A stretch of DNA of 30,002 nt from positions 1-30,002 of the forward strand of contig JAYUYT010000066.1 of assembly GCA_043752345.1 (NCBI GenBank), in the 5' to 3' direction. This DNA comes from VFJL01 sp043752345. Lineage in GTDB: Bacteria > Pseudomonadota > Gammaproteobacteria > Burkholderiales > Nitrosomonadaceae. This document shows, piece by piece, positions 14,522 through 23,061 of this stretch; position 1 is the first letter of the stretch, and each line of letters starts with the position of its first letter. The notes under the pieces were generated by a model that was not told the DNA's origin, made no database searches, and was given only the letters and a program-made list of their open reading frames with translations. A program made the position numbers and the translations under genes.

Positions 14522-14700
14522 TTGCCACCGGTAATCGTCAGCAGTTCTCCATAAAGTTTGGCGTCCCAATCCCAGGCAAGACCGGACTCCGCAAACGCAG
14601 CATTGAAGGCAAGACGATGGCCATCGCGTTCGGTATCGGCCAGGGTACCGTCAACATCAAACAATACCGCGCGCAATTGATTGTCTCTGTCTGTTTTCAT
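14522..14700 (-). pseudogene. cbbY: 5' stump of cbbY
   Basis: The frame from the ATG at 14700 reads MKTDRDNQLRAVLFDVDGTL, then the same cap start as cbbY (ESGLAWDWD, ELLTITGGN), and after about 60 codons runs into unrelated sequence (TRLLRTG, stop at 14497). It keeps the HAD nucleophile motif but lacks the remaining motifs, so it is not a phosphatase. Its ATG overlaps the tsaC stop (ATGA), showing that tsaC and cbbY once formed a tightly coupled operon. Confidence 0.93.
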
Positions 14701-14768
14701 CGTCTGTTAAATGGTGTGCAACTGGCGCGCTGCAACCGATCTGCAACCGCCAACCAGGTCGGATCAGC
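14522..14768. repeat. Right copy of ~250-bp direct repeat flanking the Calvin-cycle block
   Basis: The 247 bp correspond to 6505-6760 in the same orientation. They hold the first 60 codons of cbbY and the last codons of tsaC; here tsaC is intact and cbbY is cut off. Homology ends at 14522, just upstream of the DUF3422 start, and at 14768 inside tsaC. The distance between equivalent points of the two copies is 8017 bp. Confidence 0.95.
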
Positions 14769-15734
14769 GGGCGGCGCTTCCACCAGCAGGCGATCGAAGC
14801 GTTCGTGATCGAAGCGGCGCAGGGTCGCATACAATTGGCTGCCGTAAGCTGCTGCTACGCGCGGCATGGAGAAATAAAGAATGCTGCTGTTTTCCGGGTT
14901 GACCGGTTCCGGCTCTGACCATCCTATCACCACCACCTTCAACCCCTGTGCTTGGAGTTCACGCACACGTTGCCACAGCGCTTCGGTTGGCCACACCTCA
15001 AGCGGCGTTAGCGGAGCGTAATGCGAAACCAATGCACCCGGCACACGCACCGTGGAACCCTTTGCTTGCGACAAGACCACTTTGCCATGCAGCACTTCTG
15101 CCAGTGCGGCCAGCGAAATGCCACCGGGCCGCAGGATCGTGGCAGTTTGGCCACTGAAACCGACAATCGTGCTCTCCAGGCCAACCTTGCACGCGCCGCC
15201 ATCCAGAATCATGTCTACGGTATGACCCAGCTCCTCCTGGACATGTGCCGCCGTCGTCGGACTGACGCGCCCGAAGCGATTGGCCGAGGGTGCGGCCAGC
15301 GCTTTTTCAGATCCCAGCTCGTTCAACAAGGCGAGCGCGATGGGATGATCCGGTATCCGCAACCCCACCATGTCTTGCCCGCCGGTGACATTCGGCGGCA
15401 CATGGCGGCTACGCGGCAATATCAGCGTCAGCGGTCCCGGCCAGAAGCATTCGGCCAATTGCCAGGCCGCTTCCGGCACTTCCTGTGCCCAGTACTGCAG
15501 CCGCGCTGCATCAGCGAAATGAACAATCAGCGGATGATCGACAGGCCGTCCCTTGATTTCGAATATACGCCGCACTGCAGACGGATTAGAGATATCCGCC
15601 CCCAGGCCGTAGACGGTTTCTGTCGGGAAGGCCACCACCCCGCCTGCCCGTAGCCGGGCAGCGGCAGCAACTATCTGGCTGTGCATTTCCGGTGTCATCA
15701 TGGTATGCGTCTGGCAGGTAAAAGGCCTTTCCAT
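14697..15734 (-). CDS. tsaC: L-threonylcarbamoyladenylate synthase (TsaC/Sua5 type)
   Basis: This 345-residue enzyme makes threonylcarbamoyl-AMP from threonine, bicarbonate and ATP for the t6A37 modification of ANN-decoding tRNAs. The YrdC domain shows GGVVAFPTETVYGLGAD, KGRPVDHPLIVH, FWPGPLTLIL, GLRIPDHPIALALL and APSANRFGRVSPT. A C-terminal Sua5 domain follows (VRVPGALVSHYAPLTPLEVW), so it is the long, two-domain form. The ATG at 15734 is chosen because a strong GGAGGGG site lies 7 nt before it; a GTG at 15752 would overlap that site. It follows clsB by 24 nt. Its stop overlaps the ATG of the cbbY stump. Confidence 0.95.
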   Translation of the reverse strand: MERPFTCQTHTMMTPEMHSQIVAAAARLRAGGVVAFPTETVYGLGADISNPSAVRRIFEIKGRPVDHPLIVHFADAARLQYWAQEVPEAAWQLAECFWPGPLTLILPRSRHVPPNVTGGQDMVGLRIPDHPIALALLNELGSEKALAAPSANRFGRVSPTTAAHVQEELGHTVDMILDGGACKVGLESTIVGFSGQTATILRPGGISLAALAEVLHGKVVLSQAKGSTVRVPGALVSHYAPLTPLEVWPTEALWQRVRELQAQGLKVVVIGWSEPEPVNPENSSILYFSMPRVAAAYGSQLYATLRRFDHERFDRLLVEAPPADPTWLAVADRLQRASCTPFNRR

Positions 15735-15758
15735 GAATGTGCCCCTCCGCACATCCGA

Positions 15759-16943
15759 TTATTTGCCATAGTCGGGTCGATTGCTTTCCCGGTCATAACC
15801 CACCAAGCCCAGCAAATAACGTACTACGTAGTAGCTCGCCCAACTCATTGTACGGATGAGCCAGGATTGTCTTTTCCAGCTCTCCTGCAGCACCTGTGCC
15901 GATCCCTCGGCCATTGCCTGCTCCAGGCTTAAGCGCAATTCAGCCGCGAACGATGCATCGTCCACTAACACGTTGGCCTCCCGCGCCAGCAACAGGCTGA
16001 AGGGGTCAATATTGGAAGAGCCAACGGTAGCCCAATGCCGGTCTATCACCGCCACCTTGGCGTGCAAATAACTCTTGTGATATTCGTGGATTTCGATGCC
16101 GGCATCGAGCAGGCTCCCGTATAGCGCATGCGTGGCGTAATGCTGCAAGCGGTGCTCTACTCTGCCCTGTAACAGCAATACCACGCGGACGCCGCGCCGG
16201 GCGGCATCGCTCAGCGCGCGGCGGAAATTGCCGCCAGGCAGGAAGTAGGCATTGGCGATAATAATTTCACTACCCGCATTGGCGATGGCATGGAGATAAG
16301 CCTGTTCGATATCGTGCCGGTGACGCAAATTGTCGCGTATCACGAACGCCGCCAGCTGGTGGCCGCAGGGCTTGCTGGCCGGGCGCAATATTGGATCGTC
16401 TCTGCGGCGCTGGTTGAAGTGTGCCCATGCCACCAGCATCCATAAATGCCTGGCCGCCGGATGAATCTCGGTTAGCAACGGACCTTTGATCGAAACTGCG
16501 TAATCGAAACGCGGCGGCAGCAGCTCGGGATTGTGGAGATCGTCGATGATGTTGATCCCACCGATAAAAACAATGCTTGCATCCACTACCGCCAGCTTGC
16601 GATGCATGCGGCGCAAGCGGTTGCGCCGCATGCTCAGGGGTGAAATCTTCTGCCTGAATATGAGTACCTGCACGCCGGCGTCGAGCATCTCCTGGATTAC
16701 TTTTCGTGGCAGATCCTGAGAACCGAATCCGTCCAGCAGCAGATGTGTTGCCACACCGCGCCGCGCCGCCCGTTTCAATGCCTCGGCAATGCGAATACCG
16801 GTGGCGTCATGCTCGAAAATATAGGTTTCAAGATGCACCTCATGCTGCGCCCCATCAATAGCGGTTTCCAGCGCCGGGAAATATTCCGCACCGTTATGTA
16901 GCAGGGTAATGCGGTTGCCGCCGACGAAACCGGACGGACTCAT
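15759..16943 (-). CDS. clsB: Cardiolipin synthase B-type phospholipase D family protein
   Basis: The 394-residue protein carries two HKD motifs: HRKLAVVD (His114, Lys116, Asp121) followed by FIGGINI, and HAKVAVID (His294, Lys296, Asp301) followed by TVGSSNIDPFSLL. ClsB enzymes join two phosphatidyl groups to form cardiolipin at the inner membrane. It lacks the two N-terminal membrane segments of ClsA, as ClsB does, and has a hydrophobic C-terminal segment (MSWASYYVVRYLLGLVGY). Its ATG overlaps the stop of the preceding endonuclease-family gene (ATGA), the same pairing as ybhP-clsB in E. coli. Confidence 0.93.
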   Translation of the reverse strand: MSPSGFVGGNRITLLHNGAEYFPALETAIDGAQHEVHLETYIFEHDATGIRIAEALKRAARRGVATHLLLDGFGSQDLPRKVIQEMLDAGVQVLIFRQKISPLSMRRNRLRRMHRKLAVVDASIVFIGGINIIDDLHNPELLPPRFDYAVSIKGPLLTEIHPAARHLWMLVAWAHFNQRRRDDPILRPASKPCGHQLAAFVIRDNLRHRHDIEQAYLHAIANAGSEIIIANAYFLPGGNFRRALSDAARRGVRVVLLLQGRVEHRLQHYATHALYGSLLDAGIEIHEYHKSYLHAKVAVIDRHWATVGSSNIDPFSLLLAREANVLVDDASFAAELRLSLEQAMAEGSAQVLQESWKRQSWLIRTMSWASYYVVRYLLGLVGYDRESNRPDYGK

Positions 16944-17692
16944 CTACGGATCATCCTGGCTGACAGCACTGCATGATCAGAAATTTTCGACCAGGGGTGG
17001 CCTTGATGGACTTGCGCATTCTCCACGTGAAAACCGCGCACGTAGATGCGGTCAAGGCGGAACATCGGCAACGCGGAGGGGTAGCTGCGCGCGGCCCTGC
17101 CTCCGGTCAATTCAAAAGCCTCGGTCAGATTAAGCCGCTCCACCAGAACCCGGCTGGCTATTTCACGCCAGTCGTTGAAATCCCCGGCGATGACCAGCGG
17201 CGCCTGTGGCGGCACCAGTTGCTCAATGCGGCGCTCCAGCGCCAGTAATTGCCGCCGCTGCCCACGCTTGAACAACCCCATGTGCACACAAACGCAATGC
17301 AGATGCTCCGGCCAGCCGGGAACGCTGATTTCGCAGTGCAGCATGCCGCGACTCTCGAAGGAATGTGCGGAAATATCCTCATTGTCCCAACGTACAATCG
17401 GATAACGGCTCAGAATCGCGTTGCCATGATGCCCTTCATCGTATATCGCGTTTTTCCCGTAGGCAAAATCGCTCCACACTGAATCAGCCAGAAACTCGTG
17501 CTGCGGGCTATCTGGCCAGTTCTCGAAGCGTGCGGCGTGACCCTTGTGATGGCCGATCACTTCCTGCAAAAAAATGATGTCGGCGCCAAGAGTGCGCAAG
17601 CTATCGCGCAGCTCATGTACCACCATGCGTTGATTGAAATGCGAGAAGCCCTTGTGAATGTTGTACGTGGCGATATGCAGCTTGTTGGGCAT
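16940..17692 (-). CDS. Endonuclease/exonuclease/phosphatase family protein (YbhP-like)
   Basis: A 250-residue EEP-fold hydrolase: LHIATYNIHKGF (metal and phosphate site near the start), IIFLQEV (catalytic Glu), VIAGDFNDW (Asp/Asn pair), RLDRIYVRGF and KISDHAVLSARM (final Asp-His). The start at 17692 begins the conserved region; a longer frame to 17845 reads back into nadA. The gene overlaps clsB by four bases, and this pairing is conserved, which suggests a phosphodiesterase or phosphatase role linked to phospholipid metabolism. The substrate is unknown. Confidence 0.9.
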   Translation of the reverse strand: MPNKLHIATYNIHKGFSHFNQRMVVHELRDSLRTLGADIIFLQEVIGHHKGHAARFENWPDSPQHEFLADSVWSDFAYGKNAIYDEGHHGNAILSRYPIVRWDNEDISAHSFESRGMLHCEISVPGWPEHLHCVCVHMGLFKRGQRRQLLALERRIEQLVPPQAPLVIAGDFNDWREIASRVLVERLNLTEAFELTGGRAARSYPSALPMFRLDRIYVRGFHVENAQVHQGHPWSKISDHAVLSARMIRR

Positions 17693-17733
17693 GTGATCGG
17701 GCAGGATAAGATTTGATGATGCAAGGATGATCC

Positions 17734-18831
17734 CTATGAAACCTCCAGCATCCGTTCCAGTGCGAGCTTTGCCAGCTTCGCTTCGGCTTGCGGCACTTTG
17801 ATCCGGTTCACCACCGTTCCTGCCAGCAGATTCTCCAGCACCCACGCCAGATGCTGCGGGTCAATGCGGGCCATGGTGGAACACATGCATATAGTCGATG
17901 CCATGAACTGCACTATCTTTCCCTGCGGCTTGAATTCCTCGGCGATGCGATTGACCAGATTCAGCTCGGTTCCGACCAGCCAGCGGGTTCCTTCTTTTGC
18001 TGCACGGATAGTGTTGATGATGTAATCGGTGGAACCGACATAGTCAGAGTTTTTGCACACCTCAAAACTGCATTCCGGATGTGAAATCACCAGGCCATCG
18101 GGATACTGGTTGCGAAAGCGCAGGATGTGCTGCGGCTGGAACATCTGGTGCACCGAGCAGTACCCCTTCCACAGCAGGATCTTGGCTTTCCTGATCTGCT
18201 CCGGGGTAAGCCCACCCAACGGCTCGTCAAAATCCCATACCGGCATTTCATCCAACGGAATCCCCAGCTTGTACCCGCTCCAGCGCCCCAGATGCTGATC
18301 TGGAAAAAACAACACTTTCTCGCGCCGGGAAAAAGACCATTGCAGAATTTTGACAGCGTTGCTGGAAGTGCAGACGATGCCGCCATGCTCGCCGCAGAAT
18401 GCTTTCAGATCGGCGGCGGAATTGATATAAGTCACGGGCGTGACGGTTTCGTCGGGATCCAGCACTTCCTGCAGTTCACGCCAGGCCCGCTCCACCTTGG
18501 AAAGATTGGCCATATCGGCCATCGAGCAGCCTGCGGCCAGATCGGGCAGAATGGCGATCTGCTCCGGTTTGGAAAGAATGTCGGCCACCTCGGCCATGAA
18601 ATGCACGCCGCAGAATACCAGATACTCCGCATCGGTCCCGGCGGCAAGGCGCGACAATTGCAGAGAATCGCCGGTGAGGGCGGCGTGTTTGTAAACATCC
18701 GCCCGTTGGTAATGATGTGCGAGTATTACCGCACGCTTTCCCAGCGCAGCTTTGGCCGCAACAATGCGCTGCGCGCAGACATCATCCTGCAGCGTGTCGA
18801 ACTGCTCAAATGCAATGGCTCCTGCTTGCAT
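17734..18831 (-). CDS. nadA: Quinolinate synthase
   Basis: The 365-residue enzyme condenses iminoaspartate with dihydroxyacetone phosphate to quinolinate in de novo NAD synthesis, using a [4Fe-4S] cluster. Motifs are ILAHHYQRADVY, TGDSLQLSRLAA, VFCGVHFMAEVADIL (first Cys ligand), YINSAADLKAFCGEHGGIVC, SVHQMFQP, HPECSFEVC, GTELNLVNRI and the CMCSTMARI region. It lies within the nudB-endonuclease-clsB series, 80 nt after nudB and 41 nt before the endonuclease-family gene. That placement is not part of the common arrangement I know for these genes. Confidence 0.97.
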   Translation of the reverse strand: MQAGAIAFEQFDTLQDDVCAQRIVAAKAALGKRAVILAHHYQRADVYKHAALTGDSLQLSRLAAGTDAEYLVFCGVHFMAEVADILSKPEQIAILPDLAAGCSMADMANLSKVERAWRELQEVLDPDETVTPVTYINSAADLKAFCGEHGGIVCTSSNAVKILQWSFSRREKVLFFPDQHLGRWSGYKLGIPLDEMPVWDFDEPLGGLTPEQIRKAKILLWKGYCSVHQMFQPQHILRFRNQYPDGLVISHPECSFEVCKNSDYVGSTDYIINTIRAAKEGTRWLVGTELNLVNRIAEEFKPQGKIVQFMASTICMCSTMARIDPQHLAWVLENLLAGTVVNRIKVPQAEAKLAKLALERMLEVS

Positions 18832-18911
18832 GACTACTCCATCAGCCGATCAAGAAAACACGTTAACGTGTTGAGACAAGAATACCAGATGCGGGTTCGT
18901 CCGACGGATTT

Positions 18912-19352
18912 CTATCGCTGCTGGCGGGCAGCCAGCTCGCGGATCGCGTCCGCATTGCTCCAGGAGAAAACCTCTTCCGCCGCTTCCTGCCACGGCAGCC
19001 AGACAAAACCCAGGTGCTCGCGCGCCGCCACCGTGACCGGAACGGGCTCCGGCAGCAACAGACCGAACACATGCTCGGTATTGTGCGTCTCCCCCGGCGG
19101 GTAACGCCAGCGCCATTCCTGATAAATCTCGAATTGATTCTGCAGGTTCCAATCGGTCAGCGGAAAGCGGGGCGCGTCCAGTCCCGTTTCCTCGGCTACT
19201 TCGCGCACCGCCGTTTGCATCAGCGTTTCACCCTGATCCTGGCTACCGGTCACCGATTGCCAGTAACCGGGATGATCCGCCCGCTCCAGCAACAAGACCT
19301 GCAGGTCGGGCGTGTGGATCACCACCAGGACAGAAATGGGAATTTTATACAT
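18912..19352 (-). CDS. nudB: Dihydroneopterin triphosphate diphosphatase (Nudix)
   Basis: A 146-residue Nudix hydrolase starting MYKIPISVLVVIHT. The Nudix box GX5EX7REUXEEXGU is fully present: G-SQDQG-E-TLMQTAV-REVAEETGL. NudB removes pyrophosphate from dihydroneopterin triphosphate in folate synthesis. The ATG at 19352 matches the usual family start; a GTG at 19361 adds three residues. It follows aspS by 88 bp, its usual neighbour. Confidence 0.93.
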   Translation of the reverse strand: MYKIPISVLVVIHTPDLQVLLLERADHPGYWQSVTGSQDQGETLMQTAVREVAEETGLDAPRFPLTDWNLQNQFEIYQEWRWRYPPGETHNTEHVFGLLLPEPVPVTVAAREHLGFVWLPWQEAAEEVFSWSNADAIRELAARQQR

Positions 19353-19440
19353 CGTCACCACAAAGACAAATTCGGAGATTGCCCCCGTCTGCAGAAATTC
19401 TATGGTTGTTCTAATTCGCCCTTCTGCGACCCCAATTCAG

Positions 19441-21213
19441 TTACGCTTCCACATGCCGCAACCGGATATGCAGTTCGCGCAACTGCTTTTCGTCCACTGT
19501 GCTGGGCGCATGAGTCAGCAGGCATTGCGCACGCTGGGTCTTGGGGAAGGCAATCACATCGCGGATCGATTCAGCACCGGTCATCATGGTGACGACGCGG
19601 TCAAGGCCGAAAGCAATGCCGCCGTGCGGTGGTGCACCGTATTGCAGCGCTTCCAGCAAAAAGCCGAATTTCTCCTGGGCCTCATCAGCGCCAATGTTCA
19701 GCGCGCGGAATACTTTTGACTGCACTTCCTGCCGATGAATACGCACCGAACCGCCGCCGATTTCCGAGCCGTTCAGCACCATGTCGTAGGCTTTGGACAG
19801 CGCCTTGCCGGGTTCACTCTCCAGCAGATCCTCGTGACCGTCAGCCGGGGCAGTGAACGGATGGTGCAGTGCCTGCCAGCGGTTTTCTTCTTCGTCCCGT
19901 TCGAACATCGGGAAATCTACCACCCACACAGGCTTCCAGCCGGGTTCGCTGAGTCCCCGCTCATGTCCGACCTTGGCGCGTAATGCCCCCAGCGCTTCGT
20001 TCACCACTTTGGCCTTGTCCGCGCCGAAGAATATGAGATCGCCATCCTTGGCTTCGGTGCGTTCCAGAATAACTTTTACTGCTGCCTCCGGCAGGAATTT
20101 CAGTATCGGCGACTGCAGTCCCTCCAGGCCTTTTTCCAGAGCATTGACCTTGATGTAGGCCAGCCCTTTGGCACCGTAGATTGCAACGAAACTGGTGTAA
20201 TCGTCTATTTCCTTGCGCGACAGTCCACCACCTCCCGGCACGCACAATGCCGCCACGCGTCCACCCGGTTTTTGTGCGGCTTCGCGGAACACCTTGAATT
20301 CCACCGCCTGCATCACGTCGGTGAGTTCGGTCAGTTCCAGCGGCACGCGCAAATCAGGTTTGTCGGAGCCGTAACGCAACATGGCTTCAGCATGGCTCAG
20401 GCGCGGAAACGGGTTCGGCAACTCAATCTTCATCACGCTGCTGAACAAGCCACGGATCATTTCCTCCATCAGCGCCATGATTTCGTTTTCGCCGAGAAAA
20501 GATGTCTCGATATCGATCTGGGTGAATTCGGGCTGACGATCGGCGCGCAGGTCTTCGTCGCGGAAGCATTTGGTGATCTGGTAATAACGGTCAAATCCCG
20601 CCACCATCAGCAATTGCTTGAACAGCTGCGGTGACTGCGGCAGCGCAAAAAAATGCTTGGCGTTGACGCGCGACGGCACCAGATAATCGCGCGCACCTTC
20701 CGGGGTGGACTTGGTCAACATCGGTGTTTCTATGTCGATGAAACCATGCTGGTCCAGGAATACGCGCACTGCCATCGCCACCTTGTAGCGCAGCCGCAGG
20801 TTCGCCTGCATCTGCGGCCGCCGCAGATCGAGATAACGATGCTCCAGCCGCACGGCTTCACTCAAGTGCTCGTCGTCCATCAGGAACGGTGGGGTCAGCG
20901 AGGCGTTGAGAATCTCGATGGACTGCACCAGTACTTCAATTTCGCCGCTGACAAGATGCGGGTTGACCGTACCTTCAGGGCGATGCCGCACTCTGCCGCT
21001 GATTTTGAGTACAAACTCGTTGCGGATTTTTTCCGCACTCTGGAATGTAGTTACATTGTCGGGGTCGCATACCACCTGCACTAGGCCCTCGCGGTCACGC
21101 AGGTCGATGAAGATCACCCCACCATGGTCACGGCGGCGATGCACCCAGCCATAGAGAGTGACGGTCTGATCCAGGTATTGGCTATTGATGAAGCCGCAGT
21201 AATTAGTGCGCAT
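19441..21213 (-). CDS. aspS: Aspartyl-tRNA synthetase
   Basis: This 590-residue class IIb synthetase is full length. It has the N-terminal OB-fold anticodon domain (LYGWVHRRRDHGGVIFIDLR), motif 2 FRDEDLRADRQPEFTQIDIE, the bacterial GAD insertion in the middle, and motif 3 GGIAFGLDRVVTMM followed by RDVIAFPKTQ. It charges tRNA-Asp with aspartate in the cytoplasm. It follows the DUF502 gene across a 139-bp gap with degenerate repeats and precedes nudB. The ATG at 21213 begins MRTNYCGFIN, the usual start. Confidence 0.98.
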   Translation of the reverse strand: MRTNYCGFINSQYLDQTVTLYGWVHRRRDHGGVIFIDLRDREGLVQVVCDPDNVTTFQSAEKIRNEFVLKISGRVRHRPEGTVNPHLVSGEIEVLVQSIEILNASLTPPFLMDDEHLSEAVRLEHRYLDLRRPQMQANLRLRYKVAMAVRVFLDQHGFIDIETPMLTKSTPEGARDYLVPSRVNAKHFFALPQSPQLFKQLLMVAGFDRYYQITKCFRDEDLRADRQPEFTQIDIETSFLGENEIMALMEEMIRGLFSSVMKIELPNPFPRLSHAEAMLRYGSDKPDLRVPLELTELTDVMQAVEFKVFREAAQKPGGRVAALCVPGGGGLSRKEIDDYTSFVAIYGAKGLAYIKVNALEKGLEGLQSPILKFLPEAAVKVILERTEAKDGDLIFFGADKAKVVNEALGALRAKVGHERGLSEPGWKPVWVVDFPMFERDEEENRWQALHHPFTAPADGHEDLLESEPGKALSKAYDMVLNGSEIGGGSVRIHRQEVQSKVFRALNIGADEAQEKFGFLLEALQYGAPPHGGIAFGLDRVVTMMTGAESIRDVIAFPKTQRAQCLLTHAPSTVDEKQLRELHIRLRHVEA

Positions 21214-21234
21214 GGCGTATTGGTATGGGAAATG

Positions 21235-21300
21235 GCGAGTGAGGAGTGGTGAGTAGAAAGTAGTAAGTGGTGAGTAAGTAGTAAGTGGGAAGTTGGGGGA
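21235..21300. repeat. Degenerate GAGTGGT/AGTAAGTGG simple repeat between DUF502 and aspS
   Basis: The stretch is made almost only of G, A and T in short variants of GTGAGTA and GTAAGTGG. AGTAGTAAGTGG occurs exactly at 21259-21270 and 21277-21288, an 18-bp period. It falls just upstream of aspS in a transcribed region; no coding or hairpin role is visible. Confidence 0.6.
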
Positions 21301-21352
21301 TCGGAATTAAGTGCTCAGCGTGAAGGCGGGCTCATTCTGAAATACCGCTCGT

Positions 21353-21970
21353 TTATTGACCTGGATTTCTTTTGCCGTTGCCATTGTCGGGGGATACGAC
21401 ACCCATGGAAATGATGTACTTCAGTGCCGTATCCACACTCATGTCGAGTTCGATCACATCACTTCTTGGCATCATCAGGAAAAATCCGGAAGTTGGGTTG
21501 GGCGTAGTCGGCACATAAACGCTTACATATTCGCCCTTGAGATGATTGACCACATCGCCCCCCGGCTGCCCGGTCATGAACGCAATGGTCCACGATCCCT
21601 GTCGTGGGTACTGCACCAGCAGTGCCTTGCGAAAAGCTTCACCCTGACTTGAAAACAGCGTGTCGCTCACTTGTTTCACGCCGTAATAAATTGATTTTAC
21701 GACCGGGATGCGCCACAAAACCCCTTCCCAGAACAGCAGCAGCCGCTGGCCAATGATATTGGTGGTCAACAAACCGGAGACGAACACCACCAGCAATGTG
21801 AGCAGCGTGCCCACGCCCGGAATATGTACACCCAACAGTGTTTCAGGATGCACACTGCTGGGTAGCAGCAGCAATGACTGATCCATGGTGCTAATCAGGA
21901 ATTTCAGCACCCACACGGTGATGCCGAGGGGCACCCAGATCAGCAGTCCGGTGATGAAATAGCGTTTCAT
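21353..21970 (-). CDS. DUF502 family inner-membrane protein
   Basis: The 205-residue protein has two membrane segments near the N-terminus (YFITGLLIWVPLGITVWVL, then GVGTLLTLLVVFVSGLLTTN) and a soluble remainder with PVVKSIYYGVKQVSDTL, FMTGQPGG and YVPTTPNPTSGFFLMM, which are family hallmarks. The function is unknown; similar proteins occur in plants (LCV/COV family). The ATG at 21970 matches MKRYFITGLL, the usual start; a longer frame to 22045 overlaps fmdB. It lies between fmdB and aspS, the standard betaproteobacterial order. Confidence 0.92.
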   Translation of the reverse strand: MKRYFITGLLIWVPLGITVWVLKFLISTMDQSLLLLPSSVHPETLLGVHIPGVGTLLTLLVVFVSGLLTTNIIGQRLLLFWEGVLWRIPVVKSIYYGVKQVSDTLFSSQGEAFRKALLVQYPRQGSWTIAFMTGQPGGDVVNHLKGEYVSVYVPTTPNPTSGFFLMMPRSDVIELDMSVDTALKYIISMGVVSPDNGNGKRNPGQ

Positions 21971-21995
21971 ATCGAGTAATGCCGGTGCCTGATAT

Positions 21996-22301
21996 TCACT
22001 CGTTGGCGCAAGCTGGGCTTGCTTCTTTGACAGCAGCGGGCGCAACAGCGGGTGTAGCGGCAGGCGCTGAAACAGCCTCGCTGTTTGCTGCCGCCGCTTT
22101 ATCCGGTTTCGGTTTCGCAGGATTCTTGAAATCAGTGGCGTACCAGCCGCTGCCTTTCAACTGAAAGCCCGCAGCGGAAATAAGTTTGATATAGGTATCA
22201 CTGCCGCACGCGGGGCAGACCGCGATGGGTGCATCGCTCAGCCTTTGTAGATGTTCCTTTTCAGAACCGCAAGAGCCGCAACGATATTCGTAAATTGGCA
22301 T
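21996..22301 (-). CDS. FmdB-family zinc ribbon protein
   Basis: This 101-residue protein begins MPIYEYRCGSCGSEKEHLQ and has a zinc ribbon of CxxC (YRCGSCG) and CxxC (VCPACGSD), then FQLKGSGWYATDF, and an alanine/proline-rich, low-complexity tail. FmdB proteins are putative regulators or metal-binding accessory proteins with no proven general function. It heads the aspS-containing gene series; the 166-bp gap to arfB should hold its promoter, but I see no clear -35/-10 pair there. Confidence 0.92.
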   Translation of the reverse strand: MPIYEYRCGSCGSEKEHLQRLSDAPIAVCPACGSDTYIKLISAAGFQLKGSGWYATDFKNPAKPKPDKAAAANSEAVSAPAATPAVAPAAVKEASPACANE

Positions 22302-22467
22302 GACAACCTCAAATAATGCAGAATTTTGAAAAAAGGGATTATACCTTAACCCCTTGGCTTAACATCTGGAATATGCGGGCGTTACGCGGGAAAATAAGAT
22401 ATGAAAATGATCGGGAATGTACCCGCAAAAAAGCCGCAGGCCGGCTTGTCTACCGTGTAAAGCCCAT

Positions 22468-22881
22468 TCAATCGGCGATCTTTCCTCTCATGGTTTTGAT
22501 CTCGCCCCGCTGGGTTTTGCTGTCGAGCCGCTTCTGCTGCGAACTGCGAGTCGGCTTGGTCGGCTTGCGTTTTCTGGGCACCCGGGCCACGCTCTCAATA
22601 ATCTCGCGCAACCGTCGCAAGGCTTCTTCCCGGTTTTTCTCCTGACTGCGGTATTCCTGCGCCTTGATAACGATGACGCCTTCCATGGTGATACGCTGAT
22701 CGCCCAGTTTCAGTAACCGTTCTTTATAACTCTCCGGCAGCGATGAAGCACCGATGTCGAAACGTAAGTGAATCGCGCTGGAAACCTTGTTTACATTTTG
22801 CCCACCCGCTCCCTGCGCCCGAATTGCGCTGATCTCAATCTCACTATCGGCGATGGTTATGTTTTGGGAAATTTGCAGCAT
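22468..22881 (-). CDS. arfB: Alternative ribosome-rescue factor ArfB
   Basis: The 137-residue protein has the peptidyl-tRNA hydrolase GGQ motif in RAQGAGGQNVNKVSSAIHLR (GGQ at 26-28) and a long basic C-terminal tail (RVPRKRKPTKPTRSSQQKR) that enters the empty mRNA channel. ArfB (YaeJ) releases nascent chains from ribosomes stalled without a stop codon. Length and the missing codon-recognition domain separate it from RF1/RF2. The ATG at 22881 is preferred to the frame start at 22971, as it begins the conserved MLQISQNITI. Confidence 0.95.
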   Translation of the reverse strand: MLQISQNITIADSEIEISAIRAQGAGGQNVNKVSSAIHLRFDIGASSLPESYKERLLKLGDQRITMEGVIVIKAQEYRSQEKNREEALRRLREIIESVARVPRKRKPTKPTRSSQQKRLDSKTQRGEIKTMRGKIAD

Positions 22882-23061
22882 GATTTCAGGGCATGACCAG
22901 AGAAAATATTTCTTGTCATTGTGAACCAGAAAAACCCGTGAAACCAGATAAACAACAGCCCGTCCATCCAACAGAGCTGGATTAGGACGCTTCTCAGCCG
23001 CCTGTATCAGTCACTAAGAAATATTTTGCTTTAACTCTTGCTTTTCATCCATTATTGAATA

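Noticed and set aside
14497..14700. Small complete HAD protein of 67 residues
   Set aside because: It holds only motif I and part of the cap of cbbY and ends in unrelated residues, so it is a gene stump.
6505..14768. Composite transposon explanation for the repeat-flanked Calvin block
   Set aside because: The repeats are pieces of host coding genes (tsaC and cbbY), not insertion sequences; no terminal inverted repeats or transposase lie at their edges. Homologous integration fits better.
15021..15653. 210-residue plus-strand frame
   Set aside because: Antisense to tsaC, whose motifs are intact.
18127..19104. 325-residue plus-strand frame
   Set aside because: Antisense to nadA and nudB, both clearly real; composition and lack of motifs mark it as a shadow.
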